Assembly (NCBI GenBank): GCA_028274465.1
Contig: CM051458.1
Location: 18,553,566 to 18,617,565 of the forward strand
Direction of reading: 5' to 3'
Origin: Plantago ovata
Taxonomy: Eukaryota > Streptophyta > Magnoliopsida > Lamiales > Plantaginaceae
DNA: 64,000 nucleotides
Position numbers and translations under genes: made by a program
The notes under the pieces: generated by a model
The model's database searches: none
Told to the model about the DNA's origin: nothing
The model's input: only the letters and a program-made list of their open reading frames with translations
Part shown: positions 45,228 to 57,794 of the stretch, in pieces
How the letters are laid out: each line of letters opens with the position of its first letter
How positions within the stretch are numbered: position 1 is the stretch's first letter

Positions 45228-45250
45228 TTGAGGTGGAGGAGGAAGGATCG

Positions 45251-47153
45251 CTAGTGGTTCTTCCTTCCGGATGTATAGATGACTAATTGTCCATTCCGTA
45301 TCATCCTTTCGATCTCATTCTTAAGCTCGACACACTCATCAGCAGTGTGCCCCTTTCCTTTGTGAAATTGACAAAATATCTCGGAGTTTTTGTTCTTTCG
45401 ATTCTCTTGAATTGGAGTCGACCATGAAACATCAAGCTTTCTCGAGACTATATAGTTCAAGATGTCGGATCTTGGCCTATTTAAGTCTGTATAGTTGCTA
45501 TACCTCCTCGGAGGTGATCTCCTTGGAGGGGATCTCTTGTCTCTAAACTCATTTCTCGAAGGGCCTTCCTTGATTAGCCCATGCTTTTGATCTCTCCTTT
45601 GTTTTCCTGAATTTTGTGGCCGAGGAGGGTATTCCTTCTCCTTTTCTTTTTCCTTCCCTTTTTCCTTGGGAGGATTGGTTCTTACTGTGACTGTTTTTCG
45701 GATTTCTTCGGCTTCGAGGAAGTCCTTGCAAACTTTCGCTAGTTGAGCTTCATTCTCCACACACGATGCTGAGAGCACCTCTTGGAACTTGACGTTGGTA
45801 GTGTTACCATACAAGTATTCTTTCCTCTCATTGATCGATTGATCCTCAACTTGGAGGGCTGCTTCATGAAAGTGATTGATGAAGTCCCTTAGCTCTTCGT
45901 TGTTCTTTTGAACAATTTCGGCTAAGTATCTCACTCTTCTCTTGGTGTTCATGACCTTTTCAAACCGCTTAGAGAACTCCTTGCAGAGATCTCTATAGGA
46001 CTTGATCGAGCGATGAGGGAGGCGCGACCACCATTTCATGGCTTCTCCTGAGAGGTTAGCCGGGAAGAGGAGTGCTCTAGTCTTTAAATCATGACCATAT
46101 GCGTCCATTTTGGTACCAAATCTTACCAAGTAGTCCTTTGGACAACTTGTTCCATCATAGCTTTCAAAAGTAAGGAAGCCTCTCTCGATTTTGCTTGATG
46201 GCTCTTATCTCATCGCACAGTGGACTTGGTCTTGCTCTTTTCTTGCACGGTTCCTCGGAGGGTTTCTATCTGAGCATCGAGAGCGGCTTTCTTTGCATTG
46301 AGTTTCTCCAGGGTGAGCCTCCTCCCCGTGGTCGGGTCGACCAGGGGGGGTACCTCAGCTACTGTTCTCACGGCATTGTTCTCCGCCACCGCTTCGGGTT
46401 GGTTTTGAGGGGTCACTTGGTTGGGTGTGACTTGGTTTGGGAGAGTGGGAGGTGTACCGACCACCCGCGCTTGGTTTTCCTGCGGAGCCACATTTTGCAG
46501 TGACGCGCGTATCCTTCTATCAATTAGATCTCTCAAATCCTCCGGGGCGCCTTGCGGTCCCAACCTAGATTGGACTCTTGAGGGTCCAAGTCGAGATTGG
46601 ATAGGCCTTGTGTTGGCTCTTGAGTGTGCTTCGTCTTGGGCTGCAGGCGATTGAGGAGCCGGAGGGGCTCCCTGAGATTGCTCTTGCACCTGTGAGTGCC
46701 TTATCCCACGGGCTTGGAGTTCGGCCTCTACCTTGTAGCTTCATTTTCTCCTAAGCATCCTTGTATGGTGAGAAGAAATAGGTCGTATTGAGCTTCGCCC
46801 ATCCCGTAATCTGACGGTCGGACTACTTGTCCGTTAGGAATGGTGAAGTTCAATGCGGCCGGTTGCTGAGGATTCACTGGGGAAACATTGGTCGTGGCTC
46901 TTAAAGCCCCGTAGCCACTTTCGACAGGTACACCTCGCGGGTGATTCTCTCCTGTCCTTTCCTCTCGGGATCTGGTAACATTAGTGAAAGCGCATTCTAC
47001 TAAATTTTGGTCTCTTTCAACATTGATATTTCTTGGAGCCCTTGGTGCTGCTACCCTTCCTCCTCCTCGGCCATTTAAAGGGGGACGGCCCCTTGGACGA
47101 GGAGGATTTTTGGGTGCTGCATTAGCAATACGATTACTTCTTCTGGGAGGCAT
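45251..47153 (-). pseudogene. Tat copy 2: gag
   Basis: Three open stretches: N-terminus MPPRRSNRIANAAPKNP (47153-46728), the Pro/Gln-rich middle (46689-46210), and the capsid core with the CQFHKGKGHTADEC knuckle (46129-45251). Core motifs FPANLSGEAMKWWSRLPHRS and EFSKRFEKVMNTKRRVRYL match copy 1. Small deletions near 46200 and 46735 break the frame. Confidence 0.87.
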
Positions 47154-47220
47154 CTTGTGTAGCGTCTCGAGAAGAGTGCCTCTGCTCGACCAGTAGGGCT
47201 AGGAATGACCTTTCGATCAG

Positions 47221-47239
47221 TTTCCCACAGACAGAGCCA
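47221..47239 (-). promoter_or_regulatory. Primer binding site of Tat copy 2
   Basis: In sense TGGCTCTGTCTGTGGGAAA, one base changed from copy 1. Confidence 0.7.
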
Positions 47240-47241
47240 AA

Positions 47242-50165
47242 TGTTGAATGGTAATTCGTTCAATATTCTAATTCGTTACAAGTCTTCTTCTAAGGGTAAC
47301 ACTTCAATCTCCGCTCGAAGGGTGTTCCTTTGAGTATAAGTATAAAGTCCTTCAGTACCTGAAATCCACTAGAGGGGGGGGGGGTTAGTGTCTATTACCC
47401 GGTCTGTCGTATATCAGACCGGAGTGTCGACTTTACGAGTAGGGAGTTGTAGGATTCCCTAGTGAGAGAAATATTGAGTGTAGGTGAGTATTGATTGCTT
47501 ACCCGTTGGGTAATGAATGAGGTCTCCTTTTATACTCAGAGTATTTTATTGTCACTTTGTGTAGGATTGTGACAAGTGTCCGGCTGAGATTAAAGTCTTC
47601 TTTGGCCCAAGCCCATTAAGGAGGTCCATGGCCTTTGACCCAAAGATCTGACCTAGGGTTTGGAGGGCACTTTAGGCATTTCGAGACTTGATGGATCCTT
47701 CTGGAAGGCGGGCCGCCTAGTGACCGACCAGTTGTGGTCGACCTAGGTGCTCGAGCCTTCCTCAAAATCTATAGCTCGAGTAGGACCTTGCCTAGCTTTC
47801 CTTTGAGGGTATTTCCTTGACGTAAGTTCCTCGATAGACCATCAATAGTGGTCGCTCTCTAGAGATGGTTCTCAGTCGCCTTGTCAGCTTCTCCTTTGTA
47901 AGCTTTCTTGGAGGGCGACCTCAAAGTCCTGGTCGAGCCACCCTCCAGTGACGTATTTGGAAGGGTGGTCGAGCCCTTTGAGGGACGATCTTTTAGGGCT
48001 CTATCTGATAGTGTATATGTCCTAGAGACAGTCTATATTAAGGGCATGCAGCCCTTATTAAGGGCATATATGTACTATTACACAGGTCAACGTAATATAA
48101 TATATGTTTGTTATTTGACTATTGAGTATCGCTTTCATATTTATATTACACCAGGCATACAGCATGTCATATCTCTATTCCTGTCTATATTGATATTAAA
48201 CATGTCCCCTCGGATAGATGCCCGATCACACTGATAGTGGGAGCTATGTGAGTTATCATCTATCCCAAACTCTCCCTAGTCGAGGTTCATCTCGGATGTA
48301 GGGGTCTGAATGAACCAACTGAGACTAGTATGCGTGGAGGTTATACTTGTTACAGCAACTGTGAGCCGATCCCATGGCCACGGAACGGATTGTTGGACAA
48401 TCAAGAAACATTTCCATAACTCCACATAGTTGTTCGAAGGGTGATTACCGAACAATGGAAGTACCCACCGGAAACTCCCATCGATGTATACCCTACACCG
48501 AAGTGTCTATGGGAACCGGAAAGTTGTCGAAGTGATGCCAGTCGTCCTTTGGACTTACAGGACTTTATCATCACATTTGTTGCCCCATATCCTTGGTGGA
48601 CCCGTCGATGTCAGCTCTGAATAAGCAGTTGACCCAAGACACGATCCAGGATTATGGCTACATACAAATGGGGATGATAAGTGATTCTGTGAAGGATTCA
48701 TCTCTCATGTGTAGCACAGGACAGCACTGCTCATAGTCGTTCATAGTTGTGATTGGTAAAACCGCTGGCCAGCGTATCAATATTATTATGATAGTCATAA
48801 TAGATATTGAATTCACCAAGCAACTCACTGAAGACGCCCGTGGATGTATTATTGGGATAGACACTTCATCGATCCTAGATGCATTCGAGTCAGTCAGATG
48901 AAGGGACGTTACCATCGCCGCGTTGAGCGCAACAGACTTCACAACGAAAGGGTTTGCTTTGAGAAACCTCTCAAATGTCCTCATGTATTAATATTGCAAA
49001 TGGAACCGTCTAGGAATTCCATTTTTCCTAGTCTAGGACTTGCTTAATACAATGAGGCCGTATGGGTCACACTATGTGGTGATTCAGCTTATCCGAATAT
49101 TCTTGAAGATGGAATCGCAATTAATTTAGAATTAATTGTGATTGATGAATTATAATTGATTTGGAATTTATTATAATAATTTGTGGCCCAATTAATGATT
49201 TGGAATTATTAATTGAACTGGCTGATTAATTGTATTTATGTAAATACAATTAAAGATTATATTTTAGAAATATAATAGAGGTTTGATTTGAAAGGATATG
49301 TTAATTTAGAATTAATATATGCACATGGGAAAAATCTACTTGGAGTTTGAATTGCCTTAGAATTATAAGTGGGTCCCAAAATTGGGACCCACCTGACCTC
49401 CCTTGCGCGCGCGACAAGCAGTAGTAGTAGGGGAAGGAGTTCGACTCCTTCCTCTATTAGAAGTCAAGGGATAAGTTAGATTTTCCTGATTGACTTTTAA
49501 TTTGATTGGGAATGAATCTAGACTTGAATTGGTTTCCTAGTGCGATAAGAATTACATTCTTATTCCTTTATGAAGTCTAATTGATTATTCTTTAGACTTC
49601 TATTGACTACTATATATAGTAGACTATTAGAGAGCTTTTAACATGGTTTAACACAGTTGATTCAAGATCATTCTTTCTACCAGTTTTCTTAGAGAAAATA
49701 AAAGCTCTCCCCTACCTCTCCTCTAGCCGCGCGCACCCACTCTCACCGGAGGAAAATTGCCGCCCCATCTTCTTGGCCACATAAAGAATATCCTAGCATT
49801 CTTTCCGATAAGCTGTTCATCCGTGGATACCAAGGTTGAGGTTCAAAGAGCTGGAAACTAACTTTTACTGTCTTGCAGATAATCAAAGTATTGCAGATAT
49901 CTTCGACTTCGACGAAGGAGAAGATTCACCGGACTATTACGAAGACTTGATACATGTTCTTGCTTTTGGAGTATTGTAAGTCTTCTGATTAATGTGTTTG
50001 ATATATATATACGCTATATGCATGATCAATTAACCTGCATGTTAAGAAAAATTTGAAATTCCGCTGCGTACCCTAGGGGTAACTCTGACCATATTTTCTT
50101 ACACTATCGCGCTCTTAGGACGCTCCAGTTCGTAAATGCGGGTTGGACATATTTCGACACTAACA
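47242..50165 (-). repeat. 5' LTR of Tat copy 2, split by a solo copia LTR
   Basis: LTR parts 47242-48005 and 50104-50165 join across the insertion to match 13092-13909. The 5 bp CTATC is present on both sides of the insert and once in copy 1. Confidence 0.9.
48006..50103 (+). mobile_element. Solo LTR of copia family A with target-site duplication
   Basis: Complete 2098 bp LTR (TGATAGTG...TTTTCTTACA) without internal sequence, flanked by CTATC (48001-48005 and 50104-50108). Copy 1 of the Tat LTR shows the empty site with one CTATC. It arose by insertion followed by LTR-LTR recombination. TATA palindrome at 49607-49622. Confidence 0.93.
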
Positions 50166-52997
50166 GTAAACACGGCTGAAATTAACCAAAATTATTAGTT
50201 CCTTCTTTAACAATTTTCGGGTAAAAACATTCCATATATATGATTAACAGAATTAAATGCATTCTGGTGAATCATTGTAAAAACTTACCAAAAAATGAAT
50301 TGTTGGGCTAATATTGTGTGTGCAAATAATTTGAGATTAATTTCCATGTCAAAAACTCCATTGAGGATGAATGAGAGCTCAAATAAACATTCGGCTTTAA
50401 TATATAGTATGATGTTTTTCTTGCCAGCTTCTTAACAGAATCATCCCCAAGATTAAGATACAACGACCACCTCTCAAATGGACCTCCTCTCCCCATGGTT
50501 CAATTTAACTCAATTGAATTGAAGGACCAATATACATAAAATTAATGTTGTTGATGGGTGTCGAGATAAATTAAATTAAATCAATCAAAAGAAGAAAAAG
50601 AAAAAGAAAAAAAAAATCTGAGATTTTCGTGTATTAAAGTAAAAGGTATTGAGTAAGTCTCATGAGAGACCACCCTTAAAAAGAGAACATAGAGACCAAT
50701 TTATATTAATTACAAAACAACCCCAAAACTACTACTAACTTCTAAAACATCCCACAACCCAACCAAAATCCCATGAGATCATCACCATCGCCTGCTCATC
50801 GTCATCAATCGACCGATTTGACATAGGTCAAGTTTTTTTTAGTTGTTTGAATTGATGTTTGCTGGTGATAAAAGTTTGTTGGTGATAGATTTATGTTGAA
50901 TCCACGTTGTTGTTGTTATTTGTATCTAGATTTATGTAGATATGTGTTTGAATCGAAGTTTGTTAGTGATAGATGTTAGCTTTTGCATCTAGATGTAGAT
51001 TTATGTTCATCTCATGAATCTTTTATGTTCAACGATATTTTTGCCATGTTCTGTACAATATTGTCCATGTTCTAGCCAATATTGTCCATGTTCTAACCAA
51101 TATGCTCACAGTTTCTGATGCTATGTTTTTTTTTTTTTAACTGGTTTGCTGAGAAATTAACCTATGCGATATGCACTATGTTCTCAACAATATAACCCAT
51201 GTTCTCAACAATATTGTAAATGTTTTGACAAGTATGCTATGTTTGACAATTTTAAAAAGTAATGTACTATATATTTATGATTTTGTTTGAGAACAAGGGA
51301 GATATTCTTAGAAACATGAAAAATATTATGAGAAACATGGGTAGTAATCCCATGAACATGGGAGATATTCTCAGAAACATGAGTTCTATTTGAAGAAACA
51401 CATAACATGGCACTTATATATAAAAAGAAGTTCATGAAAGATATTATGAGAAACATGACTAGTATTCCCATGACCATGGGAGATATTCTGAGAAACATAG
51501 GAGATATTTTCAGAAACATGGGTTCTTTTGGAGAAACATAGATATGACACTTATATATAAAAACAAGTTCATGGAAGATATTATGAGAAACATGGGTAGT
51601 ATTCCCATGAACATGAGAGATATTCACTGAAACATGGAAGATATTCTCATAAACATGGGTTCTTTTGGAGAAAACAATAAAAACAAGTTCATGGAAGATA
51701 TTATGACAAACATGGGTAGTATTCCCATGAACATGGACGATACATTCAGAAACATGGGTAATATTTAAACTAACATGGAACATGAACATTATCAATAAAT
51801 TGTTAAGTACATGAGATATATTATGAGAAACATGAATAATATTTACATAAACATGGGAGATATTCTCAACAACATGGGTACTATTTCAAACATAAAAAAA
51901 AAATCCTTGTACATAAATCCAAGTACATTGGACGTACTAATATTATGAATACAATAATAACTATCTAACTTCTAATTTCAAATAAAATACATTAATTTCT
52001 TGATCTTCTTCGGATGACAAGGAGACTTCATATCTTTAAAGAGATACAATGCTTTGTCTCAACATGAATCAATTGGTTCTTTGATTGTTTCTAGACATTA
52101 GTCCTCTTTTTCTTCAGTGGCACATAATCTACAAAAACAAAAACACAAACATAGGCAATATCGTAAGGAACATAGGTAATAATCTTAAAATCATGGACCA
52201 TAATCAGAACAGTATCAACATCGACTAAAAATCAAAATAAGAACATGTGTGACATATATAAAACAAAAACAAAGGACATAATATGAGAAACATGGGTAAT
52301 AATGTTAAAAACATGGGTCATATGCTTATAAACATGGGTAATAATCGGGACTGTATTATGACAGTACAAAAACATCAAAACAAGTAATTAGTCATCTTTT
52401 TCTTCTGTTGCACATCATCTACAAAAACAAAAATACAAACATAGACAATATTGTAAGGAACATAGGCAATAATCTAAAAAACATGGACAATATCAAAACA
52501 ACATCAAGATACACTAAAATCAAAATATAAGAACATATGACATTTAAAACAGTAACATAGGACATTATAAAAGGAATATGAGTAATAATGTAAAAAAATA
52601 TGGGACAAATAATTAGAAACATGGGTCATAAGTAATAACATAAGAATGCAGAGAACATACTAGAACATATTAAAAGAAACATAGGTAATAAACTAAACAA
52701 CACAAGTAATAATTTTGACTCCTAAAAACCGTAAAACAGATCCAAATTCTTTCGAATCAAATCAAACATCTCCAATTCTTCTACTACGACTACTAGTTTA
52801 CCACTACTATTACTACTATTGCTGCTACTAATTACTACTACCAGTACCAATTAATTACCACTACTACTACTACCAACTATTACTAGTCTACCACTATTGC
52901 TGCTACTAATTACCACTACTATTACCAACTACTACTACTAAGCTGCTGCTACTACTAACTATTTCAATAATTCAATTACATGTGATTTATGTTCTTA
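50166..52997. repeat. Flank of Tat copy 2, duplicate of 13910-16882
   Basis: Contains the same small frame (50308-50496), the minisatellite (51290-51860; one 137 bp unit partly deleted near 51670), a single copy of the 51 bp repeat and the trinucleotide tract (52780-52965). Ends at TTA (52995-52997), beyond which copy 1 has the Harbinger element. Confidence 0.88.
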
Positions 52998-53821
52998 GTT
53001 TCTTTTGACCATGTTCGGTATAGATTTATTGTTTGAGAATATACTACTACTACTAATGAACCAAAGATGTATATAAAATCCACAAAATAGGGATCACAGA
53101 ACATCTTTTTAATTTCGATCAACAATAGAACTACAAATAAAATTAATTCAAATTTATCACATGTATTACCCAACATGTACCAACAAGCCATACATATACT
53201 ACTTATGAGCAATAGAACATAAGGACATACGTACGTAGTACATATAATTAAAATCAACAACAAACAACAAATAGAACAATCACATTTTCGACTCAAATTT
53301 TGAATATTCACCTTCAATTTGCATCCAACGCCTGGTTCGAGCCGCCTGATAACGAAGCCAACAAATTAAGAGGAAATAATTCCCAACCCTAGCAGTCGAA
53401 GCTGCCCCAATCCTGATCGACTACGACAAAAAACACATGAAACGGTTGAGCTGAGGACTGTCGGCATTTGGTTTGCTGAGATAGCGGTGAATTTTGGGGT
53501 TTTGCAGAGGAGGGGAAGAGAGAGAACGAAAGAAAGAAGGAAGAAGAAAACGGAGCGAGGTTTAATAGAATCGGGTCGGGTCAAGCAGATCCGCGAAAAT
53601 TTAATGTGGTGTGGTAAATTGCACAGTACTACGGTCTCTCTTTAAGTTAAGTTAAACTAGTAATAACCCGTGGCGATGCCACGGTATAGTTTCACTGGTG
53701 TATAGTAATTACGAAAAGACATTACAAATATAAGAAAATTATTTGATGATTATAATTTGAGTACATCTAAAACATGTACGCATATCATTGTATTATGATA
53801 TTGTCCGTTGCGCTCCACACC
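52998..53821. other. Continuation of the flank, not present in copy 1
   Basis: Sequence that would follow the empty Harbinger site. No gene recognised; a minus-strand frame at 53366-53584 has no recognisable domain. CCGTGGC/GCCACGG forms a 7 bp hairpin at 53668-53684. Confidence 0.45.
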
Positions 53822-53826
53822 GTTAC

Positions 53827-54063
53827 TGTAACGACCCGATCACTAATGGGTCGAGACCCGACCTGTTGGGCCGGTGAGGTTACTCATGACAGACCCACAC
53901 ACGTCTCCATGCATGGTATGATATTTTCCGCTTCAGAATTGAGCCCGCATGGGTTTACTTTTGGTATCACCCAAAAGGTCTCACATCATGTGAGAGTGGT
54001 GGTCTAACATATATACCCCTCATCCCATTTACTCATAAGCGATGTGGGTTGTGGGGTATTACA
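53827..54063 (-). repeat. 3' LTR of TRIM
   Basis: 237 bp, TGTAACG...GTATTACA on the plus strand; clearly homologous to the other LTR with many substitutions, so the insertion is not very recent. Confidence 0.9.
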
Positions 54064-54065
54064 AT

Positions 54066-54077
54066 CTATCCCCCTTA
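54066..54077 (-). promoter_or_regulatory. Polypurine tract of TRIM
   Basis: In sense TTAAGGGGGATAGAT just inside the 3' LTR. Confidence 0.8.
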
Positions 54078-54216
54078 AATTCTCGAGTCCCAGTGCCAAC
54101 CATCCGTGCAGGATTCTAGAGGCGGCCCCTAAGAGCTCAAGAGGTGTCTCCACCGCCCATACGGTGCAACACTTTGCCCTGCATGGCACTTAGTTTATTC
54201 AATTTCAGTCAATCCC

Positions 54217-54228
54217 GCTCTGATACCA
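54217..54228 (-). promoter_or_regulatory. Primer binding site of TRIM (initiator tRNA-Met type)
   Basis: In sense TGGTATCAGAGC, two bases after the 5' LTR; complementary to the 3' end of plant initiator tRNA-Met. Confidence 0.88.
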
Positions 54229-54230
54229 CT

Positions 54231-54465
54231 TGTAACGACCCGTCCACAAATGGGGAAAGACCCAGCCTGTTGGGCCGGCGAGGTTACCAATGACGAACCC
54301 ACACACATCTCGATGGTATGATATTATCCGCTTTAGACTTGAGCCCGCACGGATTTACTTTTGATCACACCCAAAATGCCTCATACCATGTGAGAGTGAT
54401 GGTCTAACATATATTCCCTGTATCCTGTTCACTCATAATTAAGCGATGTTGATGCGGGAATTACA
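54231..54465 (-). repeat. 5' LTR of TRIM
   Basis: 235 bp, TGTAACGACCCG...GGAATTACA on the plus strand. Confidence 0.9.
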
Positions 54466-54470
54466 GTTAC

Positions 54471-54784
54471 ACATGTTTGATTTTTGATCACTCATAAGGC
54501 TTCATGACTATGTCAAATACTGTACATCTCACTTGTACGATATTATCCGCTTTTGACCAGATCCGTCACTCATAAGTTTTGGACTCATCTAACCTTTAGG
54601 TCAGATTAATTATATCAAGTGACTAACCATTTGCAACCCTCGTGGGTTTGGCATCGATCCCGCTCTGATTTTAGTTGTAACTTGTAACAGCACAATCACT
54701 CTAATCAAGACCCAACTCTTTAGGCTGGTGGAGTTATATAGTCATGATTACACTGTACACATCTCATGGATATGATATTGACCC
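54471..54784 (-). mobile_element. Degraded second TRIM copy
   Basis: Contains a worn PBS region (CCCGCTCTGATTTTAGTTGTAAC, read on the plus strand in part, near 54660-54682), a following LTR start with AGACCCAACTCTTTAGGCTGG and GATATGATATTG, and an earlier LTR piece with GATATTATCCGCTTTTGACC. Same orientation as the intact TRIM, which may have inserted into or next to it. Confidence 0.6.
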
Positions 54785-55298
54785 GTGAAATTTGAGTAAT
54801 GAGTTTTTAAATGTGCATCGATACTAATAATTATAACTATTTTGGTATTACATGGGGTAATCAAGGAGTTTTCAAATATTGCATTTTGTCTATTCACTAA
54901 TTTAACGTGAACATACTCTAATACGCTAGCTTAAATTAAAATTTCTCTTATTTTCAACATTGTACGGCGAGGAACCCCATTAATCATGACCTAACGACAA
55001 ACATTATTTGAAAGAAGTGATTCCAAAATGGAGTATGAGATTATAGAACTTTAGTAATCTTTTATCCCAGTCTCAACTTCATGTTTTCTGTATTTGTTTG
55101 TCATATTATATATCACACTTTATTCATCGTCTCTATTCGTCTTTACTGCTTTAGTTACTATTTCCCCTACTTTATTCATTATATCATCTGCTTTATTTAC
55201 TTCCTCTCATGATTTTTATTCTTCCAATTATTTGTATAGCTTTTTGTTTTAATCTTCGTTCAACCAAACATATATGGTGCTGAGAGACAAAGGATGTA
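54785..55298. repeat. Tandem duplication, unit 1
   Basis: Starts GTGAAATTTGAGTAATGAG and ends near GAGACAAAGGATGTA. Aligned with 55344-55844 throughout, including CATTGTACGG and CAAACATTATTTGAAAGAAG. Confidence 0.85.
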
Positions 55299-55343
55299 AA
55301 TTTTGATATAGTTTTATTTTTTGAAATATCTTAAATGGTAGAC

Positions 55344-55844
55344 GTGGAATTTGAGTAATGAGTTTTTAAATGTGCATCGACACCAATAATTATAACTATT
55401 TTGGTATTACATGTGGTTACTAATGAGTTCTTAGAAATTGCAATTAGCCTATTCTTTAATTTAACATGAACAATATGCTCTAATATGCTATCTTAAATTT
55501 AAATTTCTCCTATTGTCAACATTGTACGGTGAGGATCCCAACTGATCATGAATAAATGACAAACATTATTTGAAAGAAGTTATTCAAAATGAAGCATGAG
55601 AATAACTTTAGTAATCCTTTTTGTCCCAGTCTCAACTTCATATTTTCTTAATTTATTTGTCATATTATATCTCATACTTTATTCATCATCTCTACTACTT
55701 CAGTTACTCTATCTCCTACTTTATTCATTATATCATTTGATTTATTTACTTCCTCTCATGATTTTCATTCTTCCAATTATTTGTATAGCCTCTTTTTTTA
55801 TCTCCGTGCTCAACTAACATGGTGCAGAGAGACAAATGATGTAT
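55344..55844. repeat. Tandem duplication, unit 2
   Basis: Second unit at a period of 559 bp, diverged by substitutions and small indels. No protein recognised in either unit. Confidence 0.85.
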
Positions 55845-57389
55845 CATATATAATAGACGAACTTGCAATTTCATTTAATTTTTCTCTTTTTGCCATCATC
55901 ATAACACAGGTAAAAACTCAGGATTTTTTTAAGAAAATTTTGTCTTTGGTACTACCGAAGGAACATCTCCGCTTTTGATACTCGAAAATTAATATATGAG
56001 TCCAACTTTTGCACTCGTTGATAACACCCATGCAAATTGGGATGCTATTACTAAACACACAAATTAATTGGACGCTTGTCATCGAAATAGTCAAAGTACG
56101 AGATATATTTATTTATTTGAGTCTAAAATATATTTTTGATAGCGAATAATCTGTAGATGGTTTTTAATTTTTTTCCTTTGAGTTCAATTTGGGCCACAAA
56201 TTATATTGAAACACACTAAATGAAATTAATTATACATTTTCATGTTAATTTTTAAATATAATATGTATTATCAAAAATAAAAAGAGAAATACTGATAAAA
56301 AACATAAGAGGCTTAAGCATATTTTAACCCATAGACTCGACTAATGAAAATTCATTTGTTTTTGTAAGGTCATTTTTTATTAAAGAACTTAAAAGTAAAT
56401 TTAATTAGATATAATTTAAAAGTAAACTTGTGGTCAAAATAAATTTTGAAAACTGAAATGGATATTTAAATAGCAGGACAACTATTCATATAATATATTC
56501 ATTCTTTCAAACTAAAGTTAACTTCAAATACACTTATACCACCTTATACCTCTTTTGGGACTCTAACCCCAACCTCTCATGTGCTACTCTAGCACCTTAC
56601 ATATCAAGACACTAAAAATATTAAATTGGCACAATAATGATTATCTATGAGACCATCTTTCACTTTGTTATGCATATCTAATTTTGTTTACTGTAATTTA
56701 TAAATAAAACGCTAAACAAATATATTTGTATTCAATAATTTGTGCATCGTCTTTATTTTCATGAAACTTAGTTAATAATTGTCTTTGTTAACTATAATCA
56801 TTTAAGCCGGGAAAAAAAATATATCTCTTTTTGTGGAAACTCACAATCAAATTGGACACGGAATTTAGAAGAATATTAATTCTCATTTTGAAATATTTCA
56901 ATATTTATTAAAATTATTTTGAAATTATGTATAGTTAACCTTATTCTTACCTTAGTTTTAACATTTTCAATATTAGTTAAAGCCTAACTTTCTTATTTAT
57001 TTATTTATTTATTTATTTGTAATAGAGGTGAAATAAATATATAAATAAAAGAATATGTTGGTTTACTTGCAAATAGTGTGAAAAATATTTAATTTTGTAA
57101 CCACTACTCCATATTAATGTTTTCATACATTAAACATGGATCACTAAAACATTAAATATGAATTTTTATTAAAACTTAAAAAGAATTTAAAATGCAATAA
57201 AATAAATTTAGAAAATATTTTGGCCAAAATGTCATAGTGTAAACACACCTCGAAGTGTGTCCTTAGATCAAAACAAAACCTAGATTTTATATATTAATAG
57301 ATAGATAGATAGATTTGATACTTTGCTAAAGGTATTATATATAAAAAAGAAGAAGAAGAAAAAGAAATAAAACCTGAGTTTGAACAGAG
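55845..57389. other. AT-rich intergenic sequence
   Basis: No gene or element recognised. Contains short microsatellites: TTTA repeats near 56993-57017, GATA repeats near 57297-57312 and GAA repeats near 57348-57362. Confidence 0.55.
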
Positions 57390-57794
57390 ATGGTCAAACG
57401 ATTAGTCTTCAACCCAGCACCGGAAACGGAACAGATTGATCCTATATTCTTCCCCAATCCAAATCCACCCCGTGGAATTTTCATTGTAAGCTTATATAGT
57501 GATCCTCGATACATTCCTCTTTATCCGAACATCCCTGATTCATGCCATGCACCTCCCCTTAACATCTATTTTAGGAATCGGCCATTTCCCTGTGAATTTC
57601 TCGACTCTTATAATGGCCTTATACTCTATGATAGTCTTCTCAGTCAGCAAGCTATTTACGTCTACAACCCCACCACCAACTGCACCGTTTACCTCCCTTG
57701 GAATTCTACAGTTGATGACAGTCAGTTCAGATTAGGAGCCACCATAATTTTCGAACCTGCTAATCAGACCGCTCTAGCCTCTAAGCTTCCATGA
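57390..57794 (+). pseudogene. F-box-associated domain fragment
   Basis: A 134-codon frame. LDSYNGLILYDSLLSQQ followed by YVYNPTTNCTVYLPW is the signature of the F-box-associated region in plant F-box proteins (usually LxSCNGLLL and YVxNPTT). The N-terminal F-box is absent upstream, and the frame stops well short of the usual 350-400 residue length. Probably a gene fragment. F-box proteins choose substrates for SCF ubiquitin ligases; this piece could not bind SKP1. Confidence 0.65.

Larger units (their letters stand above)
44527..50165 (-). mobile_element. Tat-lineage gypsy element, copy 2 (gag-protease half and 5' LTR)
   Basis: Homologous to 10374-13909 in copy 1. The pol half is absent because the Athila-like LTR abuts at 44526. 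The LTR is split by a solo copia A LTR. Gag frames are better preserved than in copy 1 in places (46210-46689). Confidence 0.9.
53827..54465 (-). mobile_element. Complete TRIM (miniature LTR retrotransposon)
   Basis: Two LTRs of about 236 bp flank only 167 bp of interior that has a PBS and a PPT but no coding sequence. GTTAC is duplicated on both sides (53822-53826 and 54466-54470). The LTRs run TGTAACGACCC...ATTACA. TRIMs are mobilised by proteins of other LTR elements. The LTR words (GATATTATCCGCTTT, GAGCCCGCACGG) resemble TRIMs widespread in dicots. It has no 5S-like segment, so it is not Cassandra. Confidence 0.92.

Noticed and set aside
14422-53646. CTTAAAGAGAGACCGTAG near 53630 (reverse) resembling CTTAGAAAGAGACCATAG near 14425 and its copy at 50683, suggesting a DNA transposon with inverted ends
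   Set aside because: The match is partial and no target duplication was found at 50683 and 53646, so an element could not be delimited.
53668-53684. Helitron 3' hairpin (CCGTGGC/GCCACGG)
   Set aside because: No CTRR-T end follows the hairpin, and no 5' TC terminus could be paired with it.
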